A DNA stretch of 64,000 nucleotides from an uncultured Thiohalocapsa sp. (GCF_913062725.1 NZ_CAJXWY010000004.1:1-64000), one strand, 5' to 3'; shown: positions 1 through 8,978, counted from the first letter of the stretch. Made by a program: numbers and translations. Notes: generated by a model from the sequence alone, not told the origin.

Positions 1-34
1 TCGCGAGAAAAGGTTTCCACGTGCTTACGTCATG

Positions 35-715
35 TCAGCATGTTTCCCCCTCTTCCAGGCTTTGCCTGGCGCAATAACTCTTCAGCGCCTCATCAGCAAT
101 CTTCCGGTCGATTGTCCCGACCTGCGCGAGCCGCGTATCCGCCATCGCCCAATCCGCTGTCACGATCAGCCGGCAGCGTCCCAACCCGCTCGGATCAATC
201 GTGTAGGGCTGCGGGAAGCGGTACATCTTGCGGTCCCGGATGAAGCCGTCACCGTAGGAGCCGAAGCCATCGATGCCCTCGTTGATGTGTGCGGCGGCGA
301 CGGCATGATCGGCATTGATCAGATCGGTTTGAGCGATGCACAGGGAATGGACCGGCCGCGGGTCGCCGCGCGAGCCGGTGTAGAGAAAGAACACCAAGAA
401 CACGTCGCGGCCGTCCTTACGTCCGGAAGGAATCGTGCTGTTCGAGTCGTAGTCCCGCCGCGCCGGCCGGCCGTTGCTGAACGCGAGCGACTTGATCTCA
501 AAGCCCTCGACCGGCGGGCTTCCGTCGCCCCCGACCCAGAAGTCCGGGTAGCTGTTACGGCCTTGGGCCGCGAACGGCAGCCCCAGTGCGGATACCCGAT
601 CCGCAAACCAGTCCTGCGGAAAATACTCCTTGTCGTTCGCGCTTCGCGGGGTCATGGGTATACCGGCGGCAACAGCCTGTTGCGCCGCAACGAAAATCTC
701 GATGCTGTGCGTCAT
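35..715 (-). CDS. PD-(D/E)XK nuclease-like protein, possible restriction endonuclease
   Basis: 226 aa. About 60 residues in, the protein reads YPDFWVG and then, after a short gap, EGFEIKS. This spacing of Asp followed by Glu-x-Lys on a predicted strand is the core of the PD-(D/E)XK nuclease fold, and the overall size fits a small type II restriction enzyme or repair nuclease. No DNA-binding domain or signal peptide is visible. The gene ends near the window edge. A start codon just beyond its stop meets a stop after two codons, so any partner methyltransferase would lie further left. No good ribosome-binding site precedes the ATG. The motif is seen; the restriction role is inference. It could instead be a lone nuclease. 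Confidence 0.5.
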   Translation of the reverse strand: MTHSIEIFVAAQQAVAAGIPMTPRSANDKEYFPQDWFADRVSALGLPFAAQGRNSYPDFWVGGDGSPPVEGFEIKSLAFSNGRPARRDYDSNSTIPSGRKDGRDVFLVFFLYTGSRGDPRPVHSLCIAQTDLINADHAVAAAHINEGIDGFGSYGDGFIRDRKMYRFPQPYTIDPSGLGRCRLIVTADWAMADTRLAQVGTIDRKIADEALKSYCARQSLEEGETC

Positions 716-825
716 TGCCCGAGGCGAGGAATCGTTCTGTAGGAATCCACTTAAGGCCGAGCAATGTAATCCGCGGCAACGACGGCATCAATGCTAGTTC
801 TCGGCTACGGCGCCCAGATGGCGCA

Positions 826-1059
826 CTGGAGCTGCGCGAGACCCTGCGCCGGGTGCTGCGCACCCTGTACGAGCGCGGCCGGCTCTGCCGCGGCATGGTA
901 AGCCTGCTCGACCCCGACATCGACGAGCGCGAGCGCGTCATCGCCGCCCTGGAGCAGGCCGGCTGGGTGCAGGCCAAAGCCGCCCGGCTGCTCGGCATGA
1001 CCCCGCGCCAGATCGCCTACCGGATTCAGACCATGAAGATTCGGGTGAAGCAGTTTTGA
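826..1059 (+). pseudogene. nifA: nifA remnant with the central AAA+ domain deleted
   Basis: The reading frame joins two pieces typical of the nitrogen-fixation activator NifA. The first (LRETLRRVL ... GMVSLLDPD) resembles the start of the N-terminal GAF domain. The second (ERERVIAALE ... WVQAKAARLLGMTPRQI) resembles the C-terminal Fis-type helix-turn-helix. The roughly 400 residues between them in an intact NifA, including the sigma-54-contacting AAA+ domain, are missing. The join lies near 919-930. No convincing start codon or RBS exists, although an open frame runs upstream to about 586. It is best read as an internal-deletion relic; no nif genes are present in the window. Confidence 0.6.
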
Positions 1060-1154
1060 CGAGGCTGGACAGGACGCGTCATTTCTGATCCGATGCCGCG
1101 CAACGGCACAGGCCTCCGTGCCGACTGCCCGACCATACGCATCGCTGGAGCACC

Positions 1155-1382
1155 ATGAAGCAGGCCAGACAACTGCTCGACGAAGCCCTTAGCCTGTCCC
1201 TGGACGAGAAGCTGCTTCTCGTCGAGGAAATCTGGGACAGTATCGCCGCCGACGGAGCGCCACCTCCGCTCACCACATGGCAGGAAGCCGAGCTCGACAG
1301 GAGGGAGCAGCGCTACCGTGAAGGCGCCGAGCCGCTGCATGCTGCCGACGAGGTTCACGCCAGGTTGCGCAAGCGCCCGTGA
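1155..1382 (+). CDS. Putative addiction-module antitoxin (ParE/RelE partner family)
   Basis: 75 aa. The opening MKQARQLLDEALSLSLDEK and the following LLVEEIWDSI match the small family of 'putative addiction module component' antitoxins that pair with RelE/ParE toxins. The stop overlaps the GTG start of the next frame by 4 bases (GTGA), the usual coupling in these operons. The partner toxin is truncated, so the antitoxin may be an orphan. Confidence 0.65.
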   Translation: MKQARQLLDEALSLSLDEKLLLVEEIWDSIAADGAPPPLTTWQEAELDRREQRYREGAEPLHAADEVHARLRKRP

Positions 1383-1525
1383 AGGCCGTCTATACCAGCC
1401 GTGCCGTCACAGAGCTGGAGGCTGCCCACAATTGGTATGAGCAACAACAACGCGAAGCTCTCGGGGAGGAGTTTCTCCACGAGCTTGACGCGGCTGTTGC
1501 GCGTATCGAAGCGGTGAAAGGCGGC
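1379..1525 (+). pseudogene. Truncated RelE/ParE-type toxin
   Basis: GTG start overlapping the antitoxin stop. The first 45-48 residues (MKAVYTSRAVTELEAAHNWY ..., then LGEEFLHELDAAVARIEAV) are a normal ParE/RelE N-terminal half. After about 1520 the frame turns into unrelated, Pro/Gly/Cys-rich sequence and ends at 1654. The catalytic C-terminal half (normally about 95-100 aa in total) is lost, so the toxin is presumably inactive. The break coincides with the edge of the accessory region. Confidence 0.6.
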
Positions 1526-1542
1526 GGTTGCTCACCCCCGGC

Positions 1543-1704
1543 TCATGATGAACCCGGTGCCTGTCCCGGGGCGGGCCGGTCCGCGGATTCCGGCCCGGCC
1601 TGGTCTCGCTGCTTGAGCTTTTTCATGTGGGCCAGCTGCGCGAAGGCCAAATAGACTGCAAAGGCCCCAAGGATGGTGAGTTCGGCTGCAAGGAGGGCGT
1701 TCAT
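1543..1704 (-). CDS. Possible small single-pass membrane protein
   Basis: 53 aa. It starts MNALLAAELTILGAFAVYLA, one hydrophobic helix of about 20 residues followed by a basic stretch (HMKKLKQR) and a Pro/Ala-rich tail. This layout fits a small inner-membrane protein with its C-terminus in the cytoplasm. It overlaps the degenerate tail of the ParE frame on the other strand, and no strong RBS is visible. Family not recognised. Confidence 0.3.
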   Translation of the reverse strand: MNALLAAELTILGAFAVYLAFAQLAHMKKLKQRDQAGPESADRPAPGQAPGSS

Positions 1705-1954
1705 TTCAATGCGAGATTTTCGGTGGAGCGGTATGGCTGTGAGCGCGGGGCGCAGTAACCGCGTCGATGGTACACCGCCGGCGCTTCTACGTTCGTCCGA
1801 CTTAAGGCGCGACAGCCGTATTTCAACCCGGTGCGTGATGTGCCTTTTCGGCTGACCCAGAGCTTCATCACAGACAAATCCGGGCGGTAACCGACGGCCT
1901 CGAGGTTGACCTGTCGAGCCAGCGGCCCTAGTCGCCGTTCCAACGCGTAAGTCA

Positions 1955-2959
1955 ATGAAGATCTTGAATATTCTGCACAAGCTCATTGCCCGAATTCCTT
2001 CGCTGCTCGATCGCTGCATCACAGCACCCCACCGCTGGACTCTGCCCAACGAGCACTTCATAACATCCTGTTACCAAGGCTTGCTGGGCCGCCACCCAAG
2101 CCCTCCTGAGCTCCGGGGCTACCTCGCGTCCATGGCGCTCGGCAAATCAGAGCGCGACATTCTCGAAGCATTCATCCATTCCGACGAGTTCAGCGTTCGC
2201 CAGCAACGACTGACGGTGCCCGCCGACGACCCCGGCACACCCGCTGCGTATTTCGTGCACATCCCAAAGACCGCCGGGATGAGTGTCAAGCGCTGGATTG
2301 CCCACAGCGCGGAAAGCGTGGGCGGGCGCATGTTTCCGGGCGCGTTCATGGCCGACCTGTTCCTATTTGCGGATGCGCGCTCCTACACTCACTACGCCGG
2401 ACACTTCGGAGGCTTCCTCCAGCCATTTCTGGCCCGACCAACACGCACCGCTGTCCTGCTGCGCGATCCTGTGGAGCGCGTGATCTCACACCACGCCCAC
2501 GGGCTGCGTGATCCGAGTCTGCCCCTGCATGCGTTGATCGATGGCCGCTCGCTCGACGAAGCGCTGCTCGACCCTGCCACCAGCGGCTATGTTCAAAACT
2601 ATCAGGCCAAGTTCCTCGCCTCACTCGACTACGGTCGCTATCTGCTACCACACACACGAGCTGCACAATCTCTCATGGCCAAGTACCGACGACGACCTGC
2701 TGCATGCCGCACAGCGCGCGCTGGACGCCATCGATATCGTTGGTGTCTTCGAAGAGCTGCCCACCTTTCTGGACCGCCTCGCCGACGGCTGGAGCATGCC
2801 CGCTTACCGTCGCCAACGCCCGCCAACATCGGCTACAATCGTCCGCGCGAGCAGCTCCAGCCAGACGTGAAACAACGGCTGCAAGCGCTGAACGCCGTGG
2901 ACTATGCGCTCTACGACTACGCAGCAACGCGTGCCCGACAACGCGACCGGGCACGCTAG
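1955..2959 (+). pseudogene. Sulfotransferase with N-terminal DUF4214-like segment, two compensating frameshifts
   Basis: The N-terminal 85 residues (CYQGLLGRHPSPPELRGYL, ILEAFIHSDEF) resemble the DUF4214 repeat often attached to glycan-modifying enzymes. A P-loop-like PAPS-binding motif FVHIPKTAGMSVKRW and LLRDPVERVISHH follow, as in Golgi-type (family 2) sulfotransferases. Between about 2650 and 2820 the homologous reading moves to another frame (HTHELHNLSWPS, then DLLHAAQRALDAIDIVGVF), and afterwards the original frame resumes (ANIGYNRPRE). The first shift sits in a CACACACAC run. The gene is either decayed or carries sequencing errors; a corrected product would be about 335 aa. Confidence 0.6.
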
Positions 2960-3244
2960 CGAACAGTTGCTCCGCGACTTTCCAACAACCCGCCCGCTGC
3001 GCGCTTGCGCAACCGCCATCACAAATGGTGGTCTGTGAGGCCGCGCCTTTGGCATAGCGCTTGGCATGGCGCTTGGACACAACCGAGGGCACGCATCCGG
3101 GGATACGCCATCCGAGGCCGCCATGCCGACCGTTTATCCGCCCTGGGCCACTCGGCAACGACTATCTGCGACTGTCGCGTGTATCCTGCGATACACACTT
3201 ACCAAGCACCATCCCCTATCCGGGCGCACCTCCTGGCAATTGCA

Positions 3245-4240
3245 ATGACCGCTATCCCTGGCAAGGCCGACACCTGCGTGATCCATATCGGTACAGAGAA
3301 AACCGGGACCAGCAGCCTCCAGCGTTTTCTCTCTAAGAATCGCCTGGCATTCAAAGCAGAAGGCGTCGTCTATCCCAGCTTTACCGGAGCTAATGGCGGC
3401 AGTCAATGGGGCTTTTTTGCAGCGCTGCCCCGCGAATGCTGGCAAGCTGAGGTCGGCGCGCGACTTGGCATTTCCGACCGCAGAGCCGCGGAGCGCTATG
3501 GCGAAGACCTCATAAAATCCATCGATCACGAACTTGCCAGCTGCCCGAGTCCACGCACGCTTGTGATCTCAAGTGAGCATTTTCACAGCCGCCTCCAATC
3601 CTCTGAGTCCATCGCCGCCCTAAAGCACTTGGTGAGCCGCTGGTCCGATAACTTTCGCATCATCGTTTACTTCCGCCGCCAGGATCGGGTTGCACTCAGC
3701 TACTACTCAACAAAGCTGAAGACAGGTGATAGACAGGTTCAGGTCTTCCCTGCCGCCGGCCCCAACGATCTGCCCTATTATTACGATTACGCGCGCATCT
3801 ACAGTAATTGGGCGTCTGTTTTCGGCGCAAGCGCGATGCGCCCAAGGCTATACGCGCGCCACGAGCTCGCAGACGGAGACTTGATCACCGATTTCTGCCT
3901 TAGCACAGGCCTGCACCCTGGGGGGAAGCCGCGGCCCCCGCGCATTAACGAGTCTCTTAACAAGCACGGCATTGCGCTCATACACATTCTCAACGACCTC
4001 TGGCCCGCGACGACAGCACGTAAAGTCCAACCCTTCCGGCACAGGCTAGTGTCTCTGATTAGCAAAACTTTTTCGGGTCAGACGTATCCTGTCTCACGCG
4101 ACGAAGCAAGGCGCTTTTATGGGCAATTTCGAGCGTGCAACAGGCAGCTCGCTTCGCAGGCCTTCCCAATGCGAAAGGCCCCCCTGTTCTCGGAAGATTT
4201 CAGTGACTATCCAGCCACGCTGGCAGACTCTGAAACATAA
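3245..4240 (+). CDS. Sulfotransferase family protein
   Basis: 331 aa from the ATG at 3245. An open frame reaches back to 3005, but that extension is Arg-rich and non-conserved in character. The start CVIHIGTEKTGTSSLQRFL is the 5'-phosphosulfate-binding loop for PAPS. IIVYFRRQDRVALSYYSTKL is the typical 3'-phosphate-binding Arg/Ser segment. Tyr-rich regions and a C-terminal helix follow, as in bacterial cell-surface sulfotransferases. It lies between another sulfotransferase and two glycosyltransferase-like genes, which suggests sulfation of a surface polysaccharide or glycolipid. Base composition is A/T-richer than the chromosome core, consistent with transfer. Confidence 0.75.
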   Translation: MTAIPGKADTCVIHIGTEKTGTSSLQRFLSKNRLAFKAEGVVYPSFTGANGGSQWGFFAALPRECWQAEVGARLGISDRRAAERYGEDLIKSIDHELASCPSPRTLVISSEHFHSRLQSSESIAALKHLVSRWSDNFRIIVYFRRQDRVALSYYSTKLKTGDRQVQVFPAAGPNDLPYYYDYARIYSNWASVFGASAMRPRLYARHELADGDLITDFCLSTGLHPGGKPRPPRINESLNKHGIALIHILNDLWPATTARKVQPFRHRLVSLISKTFSGQTYPVSRDEARRFYGQFRACNRQLASQAFPMRKAPLFSEDFSDYPATLADSET

Positions 4241-4469
4241 GCGGCCATTGTCAAGTCATATTCTATGGCAACGGCAATCCGGCTCCGCCCTATCCCTATG
4301 TCGATTCCCCAAAGACCGCGGCAACGACATTACAAAACACCCTGACCCCAAAGTGACCCGGGCTTCTCCATCGCCGCACGCGCTGTCATGATCGGCGGGC
4401 AGCGTCACGCGACAGCTGGACGTTGACGACTGGAAATCGTTGATTCAGCCGATATGCTTGACGCCGATC

Positions 4470-5840
4470 ATGCACGTTAGGCCACCCGTTGTGAGCAAGC
4501 TCGAAGCGTATCCCCGAAGACTTTTCGTTGAGTGTACCCATACCTATCTCAAAGGCGGCTCGGATGGCATCCGACGAGTCGCGAGAGGCTTGGCCAATCA
4601 ATGTCGCGACGTTTCTACCGACGATATCATGCTCGTGCCAGTGATTTGGGGCGGCATTGGTTTCTATGCTCCGCGCGCACCCTTCGGCCATGGACCCCAT
4701 CCATTGCACAAATTGGCGACGAAGGGCGTCGCACTCTTTCGGCGCTTTGGACTGGCACCCAAGTCGCATCCCGCCGATAACGGCGCCACATCTCACACGC
4801 CTCGCGGCGGCGGTCTTTCCTTCCGGGATAAAATTGAACAGGCGTTTTATGTCCTTTTCGGCATTCTTGCATCAATATCCGGTCCGTTGATGGCACATCG
4901 GGTTCGCTTCCGCCCGGGGGACATCATCGTCCTCGTTGATGCTACGTGGGACTCGGACGCCATGCTCAATGCCCTGTTTTCTGCCCGGCACAAAAAAGGC
5001 ATCTGCTTGGGTGTCATGGTGCATGATCTCTTCCCCCTGACCGCTCCCGAGTGGTGCGAGGAAAAGACGGTCGGTAGCTTTGGACGGTGGTTCCATCGTG
5101 TGGCTCCCAATGCGGACTTTTTCATCACCAATTCCGAGGCCACCAGACGATCACTGCATGACTTCCTCGCCGATCATCCGACGATCAGAGTACAGCCCGT
5201 GCGGAGCGCGAGCTTTCGTTTGGGCTCGGATCTGGGCCGATCGCTTGCGTCGACGGGCGACACACCAGCGAGCATCAGCGCGCTGCCTGGCTTTGTCGTG
5301 CTCGCCGTTGGAACGCTGGAGCCGCGCAAGAATTACGAGGTGCTGCTCGACGCCATGGATAAGCTATCGCTAGCCCAAAGCGTTTCGCTGCTGATTGTGG
5401 GGAAAGTCGGCTGGTCGTGCCAGAGCATCGTTCAGCGTATTGCTCAACATCCGCTGCGAGGCACCCGCATCTTTCACTTCGACGACGCTGATGATGGTGA
5501 GTTGTTAGCCGCCTACCGTCGGGCGGATTGTCTGGTGTGTGCTTCGTGGGCCGAAGGCTTTGGGCTGCCCATCGTTGAGGGGTTATTCCACGGTCTGCCC
5601 GTGATTGCGAGCGATATCGCCGTGTTTCGGGAGATCGGCGAGGATCATTGCCGGTACTTCCCGGCGGGCGATGCGTCGGGTCTCGCTCAGCAAATTCTTG
5701 CCGTTGCTCGGGAGCAATCCAAGCGAGCGCCCGCCCGCGCGGACATCGGCACGTTATGCCCATCGTGGCTGGAAAGCACCCGGCAATTCAAGGATGCGAC
5801 ATTCGCCATCGCCGCAGATGCTTGTGGCGGGCAGCCTTGA
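4470..5840 (+). CDS. GT4-family glycosyltransferase
   Basis: 456 aa from the ATG at 4470; a TTG at 4440 would add ten residues. The N-terminal Rossmann half opens with LFVECTHTYLKGGSDGIRRV, which fits an acceptor-binding domain. The C-terminal half shows the GT-B donor site: VLAVGTLEPRKNYEVLLDAM, then LLIVGKVGW, then ASWAEGFGLPIVEGL with the conserved E-x7-E pair. The DDADDGELLAAYRRADCLV segment is also typical of GT4. It probably adds a nucleotide-sugar-derived residue in the same surface-glycan pathway as the neighbouring sulfotransferases. The acceptor cannot be told from sequence. Confidence 0.85.
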   Translation: MHVRPPVVSKLEAYPRRLFVECTHTYLKGGSDGIRRVARGLANQCRDVSTDDIMLVPVIWGGIGFYAPRAPFGHGPHPLHKLATKGVALFRRFGLAPKSHPADNGATSHTPRGGGLSFRDKIEQAFYVLFGILASISGPLMAHRVRFRPGDIIVLVDATWDSDAMLNALFSARHKKGICLGVMVHDLFPLTAPEWCEEKTVGSFGRWFHRVAPNADFFITNSEATRRSLHDFLADHPTIRVQPVRSASFRLGSDLGRSLASTGDTPASISALPGFVVLAVGTLEPRKNYEVLLDAMDKLSLAQSVSLLIVGKVGWSCQSIVQRIAQHPLRGTRIFHFDDADDGELLAAYRRADCLVCASWAEGFGLPIVEGLFHGLPVIASDIAVFREIGEDHCRYFPAGDASGLAQQILAVAREQSKRAPARADIGTLCPSWLESTRQFKDATFAIAADACGGQP

Positions 5841-5934
5841 TCATCTGCGCGACAGCACCGGCTCGTCAAGCGCCTGGCGCCCTCACACAAAGTCGGGTTG
5901 ATGCTATGAAGTGCACACCGTGCTGGAGGTCGCG

Positions 5935-7008
5935 ATGAACGTTGCTGAGCCACAGAAAAAGTTATTTTCCTTTTCCTCGATCCATTCCGTTCGCCAGTTT
6001 CCGGCCGTGTTTTTCGAGTCCGACGCAGGATTCGCTGCGGGCGTTGGCAGCGCCCGTGGTCAGGCGCAGAATAAGCGTTTGTGGAGCCTCGAGACGCCCG
6101 AAAGCTATAACCCGACAGGGATCGCGGCATTGTGCGACTGGCAGGTCATGAGCAGCAGGGATGGCAGATGCTTGTTACATCGCAACGGCACAGTCAATCC
6201 CCGCACGATTTTTTTGTCCCTCAGAGGACGCTTCGCCGCATTCGAGTACTTCAAGCATGAGGTTTTGTCATCAATCGCAAAACCGTTCGTGCTCGTCAGC
6301 GGCTCCGAGGACATCACGATTCCAAACCAGGTCGACCGCCGCCAGCCAAGATTTACTCGATCGCAGAAAATGCTATTGGAGCAGATTCGGTCTGATACCC
6401 GATTAGTCGCTTGGTTCGCGGAGAACCTGGATGAGACAAAGCCAAAGATGGTTGCGCTGCCGACCGGCTATGTGTTCGCTGGAAGTGGTGCGCCCGTAGA
6501 CGCCGTTGAAGTTACAACCACGCCGTTATCCAGCCGGCCGCCACGGGTGTTGTGCGCACATCGCATTCGCAGGGGTCGCCAATGGAAGATGCGCGAGCGG
6601 GTGTCTGGGCTATGTAAAAAGCAGTGGCGCTCGTTCGCTACGTCAATAGAGCAGGAAGTATCGCTTCAAGACTTCATGGCGCTGATGCGCGCGCATCCGT
6701 TTGTATTGTGTGTGGAGGGCGGAGGGCTTGATCCTTCGCCCAAGGCATGGCTCACGTTGGCGCTTGGATCGATACCTGTGATCAGACGCAGCGCGACGTC
6801 AGCCGCCTATGAAACGGCCTTGCCCGTTGCCGTTGTCGATCAGTGGCGCCCCAATGCCCTCTCCCCTGCAACACTTCAGCGGTGGTGCGAAGAGTTCTCA
6901 CCTTGGATTGCGTGCCCCGAGCGACGCAAAGCGCTGGAATGTCGATTGTCGACGCACTATTGGTGGCGGATCATCGAAGCCAGCTATCGGGACGGTCATC
7001 CTGGCTGA
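5935..7008 (+). CDS. Exostosin/glycosyltransferase-like hypothetical protein
   Basis: 357 aa from the ATG at 5935, chosen because GGAGGT lies 4 bases upstream. Near the C-terminus, PFVLCVEGGGLDPSPKAW and then LALGSIPVI resemble the donor-binding end of exostosin-like and related GT-B enzymes (Glu-Gly-Gly, then 'the site of greatest pull'). An earlier KPFVLVSGSEDITIP also recurs in such proteins. No transmembrane helix is seen. It closes the sulfotransferase/glycosyltransferase island and shares its A/T-richer composition. The family assignment is tentative. Confidence 0.45.
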   Translation: MNVAEPQKKLFSFSSIHSVRQFPAVFFESDAGFAAGVGSARGQAQNKRLWSLETPESYNPTGIAALCDWQVMSSRDGRCLLHRNGTVNPRTIFLSLRGRFAAFEYFKHEVLSSIAKPFVLVSGSEDITIPNQVDRRQPRFTRSQKMLLEQIRSDTRLVAWFAENLDETKPKMVALPTGYVFAGSGAPVDAVEVTTTPLSSRPPRVLCAHRIRRGRQWKMRERVSGLCKKQWRSFATSIEQEVSLQDFMALMRAHPFVLCVEGGGLDPSPKAWLTLALGSIPVIRRSATSAAYETALPVAVVDQWRPNALSPATLQRWCEEFSPWIACPERRKALECRLSTHYWWRIIEASYRDGHPG

Positions 7009-7067
7009 TACAGGGGGACGTCGGCCCCTTGGGAGGGCCGACGCCTCGGCACCGCGTGAGCGCCCCC

Positions 7068-8978
7068 TCAGCCGTTGTCCGGCTCCTCCAGGCAGGGCAG
7101 GTCGAGTAGGCGCTGGTAGTCGTCCAGACCACCGCCGTCCAGGCAGCATTCGATGATGCGCTGGCCGGCGGGCAGCAGATCAGCGCCCAGGAAGGCCTCG
7201 AGCTCGCGCTTGAAGAAGTCGGTGAGGATCGCCGCGCCCTGGTCATAGGCGACCGTGCCCACCTCTGGCTGCAGCTCCACCTCGAAGAACCAGGCGCCGA
7301 GGGTGCTGCCCTCCACCATCATGCTGCCCGGGGTGTAGCCGAGCAGCGGACACCGGCTCTTGCGCAGGCGATTGGCGGCGAAGCGGGCACCACCACGGCG
7401 GGCGAGGTACTCGCGGGTGATCCACTGGGGCATGAAGCCCACTTCCCAGGCGCCGATGTGCTGGTTCGGGATCAGCACGTAGCGCACCTCCGGTGTCTCC
7501 ATGATCTGGCTCAGCAGCAGATTGGCGTGGTCCACCATGCGCCCGGTGGCGAAGGGCCAATAGGAGCCGACCCCTTCGGAGGTCATACCGTCGGTCTCAA
7601 CGATGCTCGGATTGGCATGCCCGCGGGGGGCCACCAGCCGCCACAGCCAGGCGAGCGCCGGCGGCAGCACGTGGAACAGGCCGATGATGCCGTAGCTCGG
7701 GCGCTCCGCGGTGCAGGGCGGTGTGCGCACGCCCATGCTGCGCACGTCCACGTCCACCGCGCCGCGCACCACATTGGGAATGATCTTGCGCGGAATGATC
7801 ACGCGTGGGTTGGGGCAGGGCTCGCCGGGGGCGTCCTCGATGTGCTCCCAGAGCAGCGTGGTGGCGCCGGGGCGGCCATAGATGTTGAGGAACAGGAGCG
7901 GCTCCGGCGGGTGGACGGTCAGGGCCTCGATGTTCGGGTCCGTACCGTAGCGGTCGATGTGATTGCAGCGCACGAACCAGGCCTCTTCCGCGTCCATCAG
8001 GGTCAGGCGGCCGTTGCCCTTTTCCAGCGACGGATGGCACAGGGCCATGTCGTCCGTCACCGGGCGCAGCTCGCAGCCCCGCGGCAGCGGCAGACTGCGC
8101 TCCTCGCCGGTCTCCAGGTTGCGGCCGATGAGCAGCGTGCCGTCCTGCTGGCGGTGGGCGTACTCCAGCATCTCGCTCTTGCCGCCGCCGCTCGCACCCT
8201 CGTGGGAAATGACCACCCGGTTGTCGTAGGGCGTGACCACCTGCACCGTCGCACAGTGCATGGTCACCCAGCGCTCTTCCTCGCCGATGTTGAGCAGCAC
8301 ACCATAGACCCCCTTCTTGGCGCTGGGCCCGGGGTAGAGGTTGTAGCTGAAGAGCTCGTGCAGCCCGTCGCGACGATTGTGCACCACCACTTGCCGGCCG
8401 TCGAAATGGGTGTGCCGGAACGGCGGCGCGACATAGATGACGGCCTTGGGCGCGAAGTCGTCCGGCAGCTCCGCCACCGGCACGATGCCCTGTAAGAGGG
8501 CGAGACCCAAAGCAAAGAACCCGGCGTTGTCCGGTGCGATCACCAGCGCCTGGGTGGCGGGGCTCGGCAGCCCGGCGTAGAAGGCGAAGGCGGCCAGTGG
8601 CTGGGTCTTCAGCCAATCGAAGGTCGCCTCACGCACCGGGTCGAAGTCTTCGCCGAAGCGCTCGGTGTAGGTGGGCTTGTCCGTGGGGCGCGCGTCGCCG
8701 ATCACCAGACAGTCGGGATCCCGGCGGCGCATGTAGGCCTCGTTGTAGTTGGCGCAGATGCCATTGCGGGTCCGGCAAACGGTGGCCTCCACCACCCGGC
8801 CGACGCCGGGCACCTCGTAGGCGACCTCGTGCTCGCCGGCGTGCGCGTCGCGCACGGCGAGCTGAATCAGTTGATCGTGGGTATCGGCCACCGCGACACT
8901 CGGGGCGGCGTTCAGCAGGTTGCGGGTCTCCGGCGGCAGATCGAGATCGAGCAGGCGGCGCGTTGAATGACTCGTCAT
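7068..8978 (-). CDS. DUF4914-type, PEPCK-like P-loop protein
   Basis: 636 aa from the ATG at 8978; a longer in-frame start at 9035 lacks an RBS. Around residue 264 it reads HEGASGGGKSEML, a kinase-1-like P-loop of the kind found in phosphoenolpyruvate carboxykinases. Upstream are TDKPTYTERFGEDFDP and VVHNRRDGLHELFSYN. The length and motif set match what I know of the DUF4914 family, uncharacterised proteins related to PEPCK. Downstream it has LLFLNIYGRPGATTLLWEHI and repeated Gly-rich turns, but I cannot place the PEPCK substrate-binding arginines or metal ligands with confidence. It stands alone and convergent to the sulfotransferase island. True PEPCK activity is unproven. Confidence 0.55.
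   Translation of the reverse strand: MTSHSTRRLLDLDLPPETRNLLNAAPSVAVADTHDQLIQLAVRDAHAGEHEVAYEVPGVGRVVEATVCRTRNGICANYNEAYMRRRDPDCLVIGDARPTDKPTYTERFGEDFDPVREATFDWLKTQPLAAFAFYAGLPSPATQALVIAPDNAGFFALGLALLQGIVPVAELPDDFAPKAVIYVAPPFRHTHFDGRQVVVHNRRDGLHELFSYNLYPGPSAKKGVYGVLLNIGEEERWVTMHCATVQVVTPYDNRVVISHEGASGGGKSEMLEYAHRQQDGTLLIGRNLETGEERSLPLPRGCELRPVTDDMALCHPSLEKGNGRLTLMDAEEAWFVRCNHIDRYGTDPNIEALTVHPPEPLLFLNIYGRPGATTLLWEHIEDAPGEPCPNPRVIIPRKIIPNVVRGAVDVDVRSMGVRTPPCTAERPSYGIIGLFHVLPPALAWLWRLVAPRGHANPSIVETDGMTSEGVGSYWPFATGRMVDHANLLLSQIMETPEVRYVLIPNQHIGAWEVGFMPQWITREYLARRGGARFAANRLRKSRCPLLGYTPGSMMVEGSTLGAWFFEVELQPEVGTVAYDQGAAILTDFFKRELEAFLGADLLPAGQRIIECCLDGGGLDDYQRLLDLPCLEEPDNG

Noticed and set aside
7068-8978. 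True phosphoenolpyruvate carboxykinase
   Set aside because: Only a P-loop resembling PEPCK is recognised; substrate and metal residues could not be located, so the DUF4914-like label is safer.
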